This document shows positions 1 to 4,940 of a DNA stretch of 5,028 bases, one piece after another. The notes beneath the pieces were generated by a model. That model had not been told where the DNA came from, ran no database searches, and saw only the letters and a program-made list of their open reading frames with translations. The stretch comes from CAYUMU01 sp964445985 (GTDB lineage Bacteria; Planctomycetota; Planctomycetia; Pirellulales; S012-138). The stretch's first letter is position 1, and each line of letters begins with the position of its first letter. The stretch spans positions 1 to 5,028 of the forward strand of contig CAYUMU010000162.1 in NCBI GenBank assembly GCA_964445985.1, given 5' to 3'. The position numbers and the translations under genes were made by a program.

Positions 1-8
1 GCCCAACC

Positions 9-21
9 CTTGCAGCGCAAG
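9..21. terminator. Possible short hairpin downstream of the DUF1559 gene
   Basis: A perfect 5 bp stem (CTTGC 9-13 with GCAAG 17-21) and a 3 nt loop lie three bases beyond the stop codon of the minus-strand gene. The position fits a transcription terminator. The stem is short, however, and no T-rich tract follows on the minus strand within the visible bases, so this is only a weak candidate. The window edge prevents seeing what follows. Confidence 0.25.
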
Positions 22-24
22 AAC

Positions 25-1011
25 TTACAACAACAACTGGGGAAGTTGGGTTAGCGCGGGGATAGAAGCGTAATTCTTCACCGCTTGAACCCGAGTATCG
101 CCATAAACAAACTGGGTAATGCCGGGGTGCCAACTGCCGAACAAAAACCATTCGTCGGGTTGCGGCGAGGCCGGAGGCGGCGCTGGCAAGGGCGGGTTAT
201 CCGGGCGTTGCGCGAGACCCAGGCCGATAATTTTGCCACCGTCGTAACCGCCGCCGACATAACTCACGGTGTGGGGGAAGTCACCAGCGGCGCCGAGAAT
301 GTTGGGTGTTACGTGCTTTTCTCCCGAGAAAGCCGTGTAGCTCATGCCATCGGTAACGCCACCGATGGTAACCTTCGAACGGATTTGGAGTTGCGTGGTT
401 CCGGGTCCCGCAGTGGCGCCTGCTGGGGTAATGCGGGTCACCCCGCTGGGGCCAACAATGGGTCCGTTCAACCAAGCCGCCACGCCGGTGCTGGTATAGT
501 GGACGTTATTAGGGGCAGTCGCCGGGTAGTCGCTCCCAGGACGATAGGTAACGCCGACGCCGACATAATCCACGGCTTGGCCATTGCCATCCTGGCCTTG
601 GCGATATCCACGCGTGGGACAGTAATAAAGCGCGGCACGAAAGTCACGGCTGTTCACCAAATTGGTCTTGCCGTTGCTGCCCGCGTTCGCCGCCGTGTTT
701 TCGCGGCCGTTTACAGCCAGGTTATACGCGGTGAACGCCGTGTTGAACTCCATGACGGGATACATGAAAGCCAGCCATGAGTAGCTGTCCCAGCCCGAGG
801 GCGGGATCTGTTCGGAATTGCGGTCGGCATACAGCAAAATACCCGATCCAATCTGTTTGAGATTGTTGGCGCAGTTGGCGCGGCGGGCGGCTTCCCGCGC
901 TGCCTGAATTGCCGGCAGCAGCATTGCGATAAGGATGCCGATGATCGCGATGACCACCAGCAACTCGACGAGGGTAAAACCTCGTCTGCGCACGGAGCGA
1001 CACGAGTTCAT
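25..1011 (-). CDS. DUF1559 domain-containing, type IV pilin-like secreted protein
   Basis: 328 aa protein of the planctomycete DUF1559 (SBP_bac_10-like) family. Residues 8-16 read RRRGFTLVE, the prepilin cleavage/methylation signal: the expected cut is between G11 and F12, with the conserved Glu at E16 (position 5 of the mature protein). A hydrophobic helix follows (about 13-34), ending in the family's LLPAIQAAREAARR stretch and a NLKQIG motif (50-55). Further family signatures are the YCPTR segment (130-134), TDGMSYT followed by GEKH (220-233), and a C-terminal H-x9-D motif (H295, D305). That motif normally ends in DG but here reads DT. A proline-rich stretch lies at 270-285. The ATG at 1011 is chosen because GGAG (1019-1022) sits 7 nt upstream and the prepilin signal starts close behind it. 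An in-frame start at 1113 would add 34 residues unlike a leader. The molecular role of the family is unknown; by inference the protein is exported and assembled or anchored like a pseudopilin. It is divergent from ndk and appears monocistronic. Confidence 0.93.
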   Translation of the reverse strand: MNSCRSVRRRGFTLVELLVVIAIIGILIAMLLPAIQAAREAARRANCANNLKQIGSGILLYADRNSEQIPPSGWDSYSWLAFMYPVMEFNTAFTAYNLAVNGRENTAANAGSNGKTNLVNSRDFRAALYYCPTRGYRQGQDGNGQAVDYVGVGVTYRPGSDYPATAPNNVHYTSTGVAAWLNGPIVGPSGVTRITPAGATAGPGTTQLQIRSKVTIGGVTDGMSYTAFSGEKHVTPNILGAAGDFPHTVSYVGGGYDGGKIIGLGLAQRPDNPPLPAPPPASPQPDEWFLFGSWHPGITQFVYGDTRVQAVKNYASIPALTQLPQLLL

Positions 1012-1018
1012 GGACCAT

Positions 1019-1022
1019 CTCC
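1019..1022 (-). promoter_or_regulatory. Ribosome binding site of the DUF1559 gene
   Basis: The minus strand reads GGAG with 7 nt before the ATG at 1011. It is preceded by a run of eight T on the minus strand (A run 1026-1033), which would leave this part of the leader unstructured. This site decides the start in favour of 1011 over the upstream in-frame ATG at 1113. Confidence 0.6.
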
Positions 1023-1116
1023 AAGAAAAAAAAGAAATGCGATAAGAAAATGGATCTCTCGAAGTGTTGGCTCCGCACGAACGGCGAGCCGATCCTTCAA
1101 GCAAACTGCGCATAGG

Positions 1117-1146
1117 ATAATAGGTCTATCGGAAGAAATCCAACAA
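1117..1146 (-). promoter_or_regulatory. Candidate sigma-70-type promoter of the DUF1559 gene
   Basis: On the minus strand a TTGTTG box (1141-1146) is followed after 18 bp by TATTAT (1117-1122, 5 of 6 matches to TATAAT). It sits in the most AT-rich part of the region and would give a leader of about 100 nt ahead of the ATG at 1011. This is a consensus match only. Confidence 0.4.
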
Positions 1147-1240
1147 ATTTTCTTGCCAATCTTCAAGGAAGAATGACTGGGATCACATTTCAGCAGCCCA
1201 GGTGGCGCCTGTGCCTGATGAAAAGTTTCTAACGACCTTT

Positions 1241-1347
1241 CTTCTCCCCCCGCACTCCCGGGGGGAGAAGGGCTGGGGATGAGCGGACCTTGCGGGAGGC
1301 TTGAGATTGCGTACCCAACTCCGCTCCCCTCTCCCCCGACCCCAGCC
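1241..1347. repeat. Compound GC-rich inverted repeat (REP-like intergenic element)
   Basis: Three nested or adjacent inverted pairs are visible. The first is a perfect 11 bp stem, CTTCTCCCCCC (1241-1251) with GGGGGGAGAAG (1260-1270), around an 8 nt loop. Directly after it, GGCTGGGG (1271-1278) pairs with CCCCAGCC (1340-1347), and inside that pair GAGCGGA (1281-1287) matches TCCGCTC (1320-1326). C-runs on one side and G-runs on the other resemble the dispersed hairpin repeats common between genes in planctomycete genomes. That resemblance is from memory and copy number cannot be seen here. No T-run follows the first hairpin, so it is not a classical terminator. A TAAAAAA stretch lies a few bases past the second pair, at 1351-1357. 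Confidence 0.6.
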
Positions 1348-1460
1348 TGATAAAAAACGGTTGCTGGCGTGCTCAGGTCTTGTTGCGCGGCGGGGTGTAC
1401 TTGTGCCGCTCGGCATTGAATTGGGTTCGAACGGGCATCCTTCCACGCCCATTGCCACCC

Positions 1461-1488
1461 TTGTCAAATCCGACTCTGCTCGGATAAT
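1461..1488 (+). promoter_or_regulatory. Candidate sigma-70-type promoter of ndk
   Basis: TTGTCA (1461-1466) matches the -35 consensus at 5 of 6 positions. GATAAT (1483-1488) matches the -10 consensus at 5 of 6, with a 16 bp spacer. Transcription would start near 1495 and give a leader of roughly 78 nt before the ndk ATG at 1573. This is the best promoter match in the window. Confidence 0.6.
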
Positions 1489-1512
1489 CGCAGGCAATAG
1501 GTAAACGCGACC

Positions 1513-1540
1513 CCACGGCGTGGAACCCCCCCGCGGTTCC
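1513..1540 (+). promoter_or_regulatory. Two mutually exclusive hairpins in the ndk leader
   Basis: CCAC (1513-1516) pairs with GTGG (1520-1523) around GGC, while GGAACC (1522-1527) pairs with GGTTCC (1535-1540) around a 7 nt C-rich loop. The two stems share bases 1522-1523, so only one can form at a time. Both lie between the predicted transcription start and the ribosome binding site at 1563-1567. A regulatory role is possible but the stems are short; this may be chance in GC-rich DNA. Confidence 0.25.
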
Positions 1541-1562
1541 CCGAACTCACCAATGCATTGGG

Positions 1563-1567
1563 AAGGA
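1563..1567 (+). promoter_or_regulatory. Ribosome binding site of ndk
   Basis: AAGGA lies 5 nt before the ATG at 1573. It decides the start: an in-frame TTG at 1558 would place this sequence inside the coding region and add five residues (MGRTT) that are absent from the family's usual N-terminus. Confidence 0.65.
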
Positions 1568-1572
1568 CCACT

Positions 1573-2043
1573 ATGGCGGCGATCGAGCGAACTTTGATCT
1601 TGTTGAAGCCCGACTGCGTTCAACGGCGACTGGTCGGCCGGGTACTGTCTCGCTTCGAAGACAAAGGCCTGAACTTGGTCGCCATGAAAATGCTGCAAGT
1701 CACCCCCGAGCTTTCCAAGCAGCATTATGCCGAACACGTGAGCAAGCCGTTCTACCCCAATTTGGAGCAGTTCATCACCGCCTCGCCGATTGTGGCCGCC
1801 GTGGTGGAGGGGCTCGACGCCATTCGCGTGATTCGCGACATGCTGGGCAAAACCAACGGCCTGGAAGCCGCCCCCGGCACGATTCGCGGCGATTTCAGCT
1901 CCAGCCGCCAAATGAACCTGGTCCACGCTTCCGACGGACCCGACGCCGCTAAACGCGAAATTGAGCTGTACTTTAAAGGCAGCGAGCTCTGCGCGTACCA
2001 GCCTACGGTCACCCCCTGGCTACGCGCTGGCGACGAAGGTTAA
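1573..2043 (+). CDS. ndk: Nucleoside diphosphate kinase
   Basis: 156 aa, slightly longer than the usual 140-150 aa of bacterial enzymes because of a C-terminal extension. The enzyme moves the terminal phosphate from ATP to other (d)NDPs through a phosphohistidine intermediate, in the cytoplasm, to balance nucleotide pools. The N-terminus ERTLILLKPD is canonical. Catalytic and nucleotide-binding residues are all present by alignment with the E. coli enzyme: K12, Y52, F60, R88, T94, R105, N115 and the phosphorylated H118. The active-site stretch reads NLVHASDG where many family members have NxxHGSDS, so the Gly after His is Ala and the Ser after Asp is Gly. The loop GKTNG (92-96) replaces the common GATNP. 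The last 20 or so residues (from about S137) are less conserved. The gene has its own candidate promoter and is followed by a 224 bp gap before hslV, so it is probably a separate unit from the protease genes. Confidence 0.97.
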   Translation: MAAIERTLILLKPDCVQRRLVGRVLSRFEDKGLNLVAMKMLQVTPELSKQHYAEHVSKPFYPNLEQFITASPIVAAVVEGLDAIRVIRDMLGKTNGLEAAPGTIRGDFSSSRQMNLVHASDGPDAAKREIELYFKGSELCAYQPTVTPWLRAGDEG

Positions 2044-2110
2044 TCACCCCCGCCACAAAGTTAATCGCTGCCGGCAAGCTTCACCGCTGCCCGCGGAGAG
2101 ACCGCGCGCG

Positions 2111-2116
2111 TATACT
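2111..2116 (+). promoter_or_regulatory. Candidate -10 box for hslVU
   Basis: TATACT (5 of 6 matches to TATAAT) stands out in a GC-rich setting. The hexamer 18 bp upstream (CTGCCC, 2087-2092) is a poor -35 match, so the promoter assignment is weak. It would give a leader of about 145 nt before hslV. Confidence 0.35.
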
Positions 2117-2257
2117 AACGGCAAGCCAAACGGTGCGCGCTCCGGGGCACGGTTCCGCAGGCTCCGCTAGCGGTGCGTCTTTTCCTTGAGGGAGGGGCAC
2201 ACGTTGGCTTCCGTATTTTGCCCGGCCCAGCGCCGGCCGCTCCCTGCCACCTTCCGC

Positions 2258-2267
2258 GGCAATTGCC
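2258..2267 (+). promoter_or_regulatory. Perfect palindrome touching the hslV start codon
   Basis: GGCAATTGCC is its own reverse complement and ends on the base before the hslV ATG (2268). It occupies the place where a Shine-Dalgarno sequence would lie, and no such sequence is visible there. It could be a protein-binding site or a small structure affecting initiation, or chance. Confidence 0.35.
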
Positions 2268-2810
2268 ATGAAAACTCGCAGCACCACGATCCTTACCGTT
2301 CGCCACCAGGGGCGCGTGGCCATTGGCGGCGACGGCCAGGTGACGATGGGCAATTCGGTGATGAAGGCCGACGCCGTTAAGATTCGCCGCCTGCTCGATG
2401 GCCAGGTGATCACCGGTTTTGCCGGAGGCAGCGCCGATGCCTTCGCCCTGCTGGAGCGGTTCGAGGCCAAGCTCAAAGAGCACCCCGGCAATGTGCCCCG
2501 CGCGGCCACCGAGCTGGCCAAGGAGTGGCGCACCGATCGGGCACTCCGCCGGCTGGAAGCCCTGCTGGCCGTGATCCATGCCCAACATACGCTGCTCGTC
2601 ACCGGCAATGGCGACGTGATCCAACCCACCGACGGCATCCTGGGCATTGGCTCCGGCGGCAATTACGCGGTGGCCGCGGCCCGCGCTCTGGTGGCCCATT
2701 CTCAGTTGAGCGCCGCTGAGATTGTCAAGGCTTCGCTCGAAATCGCCGCCGGGATCGATATCTACACCAACACCCACATTGTGGTGGAGGACATGCCGTG
2801 CAAGACCTGA
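2268..2810 (+). CDS. hslV: HslV (ClpQ), proteolytic subunit of the HslUV protease
   Basis: 180 aa, the normal size for this proteasome-beta-like N-terminal threonine peptidase (family T1). It forms a double hexamer with the active sites facing an inner chamber and is activated by HslU. The N-terminus reads MKTRS then TTILTVRHQGRVAIGGDG, which aligns with the mature E. coli start TTIVSVRR. The catalytic Thr is therefore T6 and a five-residue leader must be removed. D22 and K38 match mature Asp17 and Lys33 of the active site, and S129 in GIGSGGNYA matches Ser124. Other family blocks are FAGGSADAF (51-59), LAKEWRTDRALRRLEALL (83-100) and TGNGDVIQP (112-120). The ATG at 2268 is the only usual start codon in this frame after the stop at 2187, even though no Shine-Dalgarno precedes it. 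The 3' end overlaps hslU by 13 bp and contains the hslU ribosome binding site. Intact, with no missing key residues. Confidence 0.98.
   Translation: MKTRSTTILTVRHQGRVAIGGDGQVTMGNSVMKADAVKIRRLLDGQVITGFAGGSADAFALLERFEAKLKEHPGNVPRAATELAKEWRTDRALRRLEALLAVIHAQHTLLVTGNGDVIQPTDGILGIGSGGNYAVAAARALVAHSQLSAAEIVKASLEIAAGIDIYTNTHIVVEDMPCKT
2786..2790 (+). promoter_or_regulatory. Ribosome binding site of hslU inside hslV
   Basis: GGAGG lies within the last codons of hslV, 7 nt before the GTG start of hslU at 2798. Its strength and spacing fix this non-ATG start. The overlap (hslV ends at 2810) suggests that ribosomes finishing hslV help start hslU. Confidence 0.75.
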
Positions 2811-4132
2811 CACCGCGCCAAATTGTCGCCGAGCTCGATCGTCACATCGTGGGCCAGAAAGACGCCAAGCGGGCCGTGGCCATCGCCGTCCGCAATCGCT
2901 GGCGGCGTCAGCGCCTGCCCGAAGAATTGCAAGCCGAGATCGCCCCCAAGAACATCCTCATGATCGGCCCCACCGGGGTGGGCAAGACCGAAATCGCCCG
3001 CCGCCTGGCCAAGCTCACCGGCGCGCCGTTCATCAAGATCGAAGCCACCAAGTTCACCGAGGTAGGATACTACGGCCGCGATGTGGAAAGCATGATTCGC
3101 GAGCTGGTGGAAAACGCCATCTCGCTGGTCCGCGAGCAAGAGCGCAAGAACGTGGAGGCCCAGGCCACGATCCGCGTGGAAGAACGCCTAGTGGACATGC
3201 TGGCCCCCGCCCCGCCGCTCGATTTTGACAACGAGCAAAACAAAGACGCCGTGGCCCGGCATGAACGCACTCGCGAAAAAATGCGGACCATGCTGGCTGC
3301 TGGCGAGCTGGAACAGCGCAAGGTGGAAGTCAGCATCGAGCAAAAGGCCGTGCCGATGATGTTCACCGGGGCCGGCCTGGAACAGATGGACTTTGACATC
3401 CAAGGCATGTTCGAAAAGATCATGCCCAAGAACACCAAGCGCCGCGAAACCACGGTGGCCGAAGCCCGCAAAATTCTGTTCGAACAAGAGTGCGACGCCC
3501 TGATCAATCAAGAAAAGGTGCACGCGGCGGCGATCGACCTGGCCGCGAACCTGGGCATCATCTTCCTTGACGAAATCGATAAGATCACCGCCAGCGAAGG
3601 CAAAGGCGCCGATGTTTCGCGCCAAGGCGTGCAGCGCGACCTGCTCCCCATCGTGGAAGGCACCACCGTGCAAACCAAGTACGGCCATGTTTCCACCGAC
3701 CACATTTTGTTCGTGGCCGCCGGGGCCTTCCACCGCGCCAAGCCCAGCGACCTGATGCCGGAGCTACAAGGCCGGTTTCCGATTCGCGTGGAGCTGACCG
3801 ACCTCACGCGGGAAGACTTCGTGCGCATCCTTCGCGAACCGCGCAACGCGCTCACGCGGCAATACACGGCCCTGCTGAAGACCGAAGGCGTGGAGATTGA
3901 ATTCACCAACGACGCGGTGGAGGCCATGGCCGACCTGGCGTTCCGCGTGAACCAAACCACGCAGAACATCGGCGCCCGCCGCCTGGCCACGATCATGGAA
4001 CGCCTGCTCGAAGAGCTCTCGTTCGAAGCGGCCGACATGGGCAGCGGCAAAGTAACCATCAACGCCGCCTACGTGCAGCAACGCCTGGCCGACGTGGCCG
4101 AGGATGAAGACCTGAGCCGGTTTATTTTGTAG
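2798..4132 (+). CDS. hslU: HslU (ClpY), AAA+ unfoldase of the HslUV protease
   Basis: 444 aa, the usual length. A hexameric cytoplasmic ATPase that unfolds proteins and feeds them into HslV. It starts with a GTG codon, giving MQDLTPRQIVAELDRHIVGQ, matching the canonical MSEMTPREIV start. Walker A is GPTGVGKT (57-64). The central pore loop at 90-93 reads GYYG where E. coli and most others have GYVG; the substrate-gripping Y91 is kept. The substrate-contacting I domain spans about 110-243. Walker B is IIFLDEID (254-261). The sensor 1 and arginine-finger region reads HILFVAAGAF (302-311) and PELQGRFPIR (321-330, R326 as likely finger), and sensor 2 is NIGARRL (390-396). The C-terminus EDLSRFIL is the conserved tail that inserts between HslV subunits to activate them, and its presence shows the partners are matched. 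Overlap with hslV indicates one operon. No truncation or frameshift. Confidence 0.98.
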   Translation: MQDLTPRQIVAELDRHIVGQKDAKRAVAIAVRNRWRRQRLPEELQAEIAPKNILMIGPTGVGKTEIARRLAKLTGAPFIKIEATKFTEVGYYGRDVESMIRELVENAISLVREQERKNVEAQATIRVEERLVDMLAPAPPLDFDNEQNKDAVARHERTREKMRTMLAAGELEQRKVEVSIEQKAVPMMFTGAGLEQMDFDIQGMFEKIMPKNTKRRETTVAEARKILFEQECDALINQEKVHAAAIDLAANLGIIFLDEIDKITASEGKGADVSRQGVQRDLLPIVEGTTVQTKYGHVSTDHILFVAAGAFHRAKPSDLMPELQGRFPIRVELTDLTREDFVRILREPRNALTRQYTALLKTEGVEIEFTNDAVEAMADLAFRVNQTTQNIGARRLATIMERLLEELSFEAADMGSGKVTINAAYVQQRLADVAEDEDLSRFIL

Positions 4133-4161
4133 GAAGTGCGCGGGCCACGCTTGCGACGGGT

Positions 4162-4231
4162 GGCTGGGGTCTGGTTGTCGAAGATAGAGCAGCCTACTTC
4201 CAGCAGCGTCGCCGACAACCAGCCCCCAGTC
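4162..4231. repeat. Long imperfect inverted repeat between convergent genes
   Basis: CTGGTTGTCG (4171-4180) pairs perfectly with CGACAACCAG (4213-4222). After one mismatch the pairing continues outward, GGCTGGGG (4162-4169) with CCCCAGTC (4224-4231), with one G-T wobble. The arms are 19 nt with a 32 nt spacer. It sits 30 bp past the hslU stop and 100 bp before the end of the convergent gene, where a two-way terminator could lie, but no T-run flanks it. The arm shares GGCTGGGG with the repeat at 1271-1278, so it may instead be a copy of a dispersed repeat. Confidence 0.6.
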
Positions 4232-4331
4232 GAATCCGGCCAAACCGTCAGGAAGCACAGCTCAAAGTTCCCGCAAACCTGTGCAAAGCGTGCGACCCTC
4301 ACATCGCGCACCGGTTCGTGATGGGTGTCTG

Positions 4332-4841
4332 TCAATCATCCGCCGGCGTGAACTTGGTGAGGCGTAAAAAGTATCGAGTTTTCGAATGGCGTTCTGGTTT
4401 GTCTCGCTCGCTTTCCTTGGTCTCAAAGCCGGCGAAGGTAACAGACTCGCCGAGGGGGAGCGTGACGGTCGTTTGAATCTTTTCCTGGCTGGGCAGGGGT
4501 TTGCGTCCGCCGTCTGCGGTTGCCACGGTGATTCCCGTGTCGATCGAATGTATATATCGTATCTCAACATGGAATCCGCCGCTATCGGACCGGCGGAGAG
4601 TGCCAGACATAGTAAATGTTTGCGACCCGGTATCGACTCGGCTATGAAACGCCGATCCTGGGCGCGCGACGACTTCCATACCGCGTAAAGGTGTGGCCTT
4701 GGGCGCCTTTTCTGACGCTGGTTTGTCAACGTATCCGATCGCATCCAGGCGGAGGAGATAATCGTCGGCGATTGTGGCTGAACAACACCAACCGCAACCG
4801 AAAAACGCCAGCAACAGGATTCGTTTCACGATGGCATCCAT
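4332..4841 (-). CDS. Small predicted secreted protein of unknown function
   Basis: 169 aa. Residues 5-25 look like a signal peptide: a lysine/arginine pair, a hydrophobic core (ILLLAFFG) and a signal peptidase I-type end SATIA before DD (cut after A25). Three Cys (16, 19, 20) lie in the signal region, but no good lipobox is formed. The rest is rich in alternating polar and hydrophobic residues and Thr/Ser/Gly, suggesting beta strands. MEVVARPGSAF (55-65) and SGTLRRSDSGGFHVEIRY (79-96) form one part. A second part, IQTTVTLPLGESVTFAGFE (122-140), is followed by a charged linker and TRYFLRLTKFTP (155-166). This last pattern loosely recalls the end of secretin-type beta domains, which is only an inference. 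No catalytic motif is seen. ATG at 4841 is used; a GTG at 4829 would give MKRILLLAFFG, an equally good signal peptide. Neither start has a clear ribosome binding site. It converges on hslU and has its own candidate promoter. Confidence 0.72.
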   Translation of the reverse strand: MDAIVKRILLLAFFGCGWCCSATIADDYLLRLDAIGYVDKPASEKAPKATPLRGMEVVARPGSAFHSRVDTGSQTFTMSGTLRRSDSGGFHVEIRYIHSIDTGITVATADGGRKPLPSQEKIQTTVTLPLGESVTFAGFETKESERDKPERHSKTRYFLRLTKFTPADD

Positions 4842-4889
4842 TCGAAAAAGTAAGGGAGCTTTGGCAACGCGACTTGCTGACAGGTCGTC

Positions 4890-4918
4890 ATTGTAGGGCT
4901 CCGCCCCGAGCGAGTCAG
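4890..4918 (-). promoter_or_regulatory. Candidate promoter of the small secreted protein gene
   Basis: On the minus strand CTGACT (4913-4918, 4 of 6 matches to TTGACA) is followed after 17 bp by TACAAT (4890-4895, 5 of 6 matches to TATAAT). The leader to the ATG at 4841 would be about 40 nt. The spacer contains the small GGGC/GCCC hairpin of the neighbouring repeat. Confidence 0.45.
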
Positions 4919-4940
4919 TCGGCTTTCGCTCCGCGAAAGC
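4896..4940. repeat. Tandem pair of hairpins with the same TCC loop
   Basis: GGGC (4896-4899) pairs with GCCC (4903-4906), and GCTTTCGC (4922-4929) pairs perfectly over 8 bp with GCGAAAGC (4933-4940). Both loops are TCC, so each hairpin centres on CTCCG. From memory, CTTTCGCTCCGCGAAAG-type hairpins are frequent between genes in planctomycete genomes, which would make this a dispersed repeat; copy number cannot be judged in one window. Confidence 0.55.

Larger units (their letters stand above)
1012..1572. other. Divergent intergenic region between the DUF1559 gene and ndk
   Basis: About 560 bp without a convincing gene. It holds a candidate minus-strand promoter near 1117-1146, a C/G-rich compound inverted repeat at 1241-1347, a good candidate plus-strand promoter at 1461-1488, and two alternative small hairpins at 1513-1540 ahead of ndk. 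Open frames crossing it (for example 1301-1504 plus, or the minus frame 1183-1926 that runs antisense through ndk) have compositions and motifs unlike any protein I recognise and lack ribosome binding sites, so I treat the region as non-coding. Confidence 0.7.
2044..2267 (+). other. Intergenic region between ndk and hslV
   Basis: This 224 bp region is GC-rich and holds no convincing gene. A small hairpin (CGCGG 2092-2096, CCGCG 2102-2106, loop AGAGA) lies about 50 bp after the ndk stop, without a T-run. A perfect 10 bp palindrome CCGCTAGCGG (2164-2173) is followed by a short T-rich stretch (GTCTTTTCC, 2177-2185) and could act as a weak terminator or protein-binding site. A purine-rich GAGGGAGGGG (2188-2197) looks like a ribosome binding site, but no start codon at useful spacing leads into a plausible frame. 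Confidence 0.5.

Noticed and set aside
85..780. Long plus-strand open frame (231 codons) through the DUF1559 gene
   Set aside because: It is antisense to a gene with clear family motifs, starts without a ribosome binding site and its translation shows no recognisable domain; GC-rich DNA often leaves such open antisense frames.
1260..1278. Possible G-quadruplex in the G-run stretch
   Set aside because: Only three G-runs (6, 3 and 4) are present and the run of six is too short to supply two separate triplets with a loop, so the usual four-run pattern is not met.
1424..1432. GGTTCGAAC, resembling a tRNA T-loop
   Set aside because: The flanking bases do not form a T-arm stem, and no acceptor, D or anticodon arms are found at the proper distances on either strand.
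1301..1504. 67-codon plus-strand frame upstream of ndk
   Set aside because: No ribosome binding site, low-complexity start inside the inverted repeat, and it overlaps the best ndk promoter candidate.
1183..1926. Minus-strand open frame (247 codons) covering the intergenic region and most of ndk
   Set aside because: It runs antisense through ndk, which has all its catalytic residues, and its His/Gln/Gly-rich translation matches nothing known.
2762..4258. Several minus-strand open frames across hslU (for example 3188-3733, 3508-4062, 3764-4258)
   Set aside because: All are antisense shadows of hslU, which is intact with all AAA+ motifs.
4262..4744. Minus-strand open frame of 160 codons overlapping the small secreted protein gene
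   Set aside because: Its Arg/Ser/Pro-rich translation lacks motifs, whereas the frame at 4332-4841 has a signal peptide and balanced composition.
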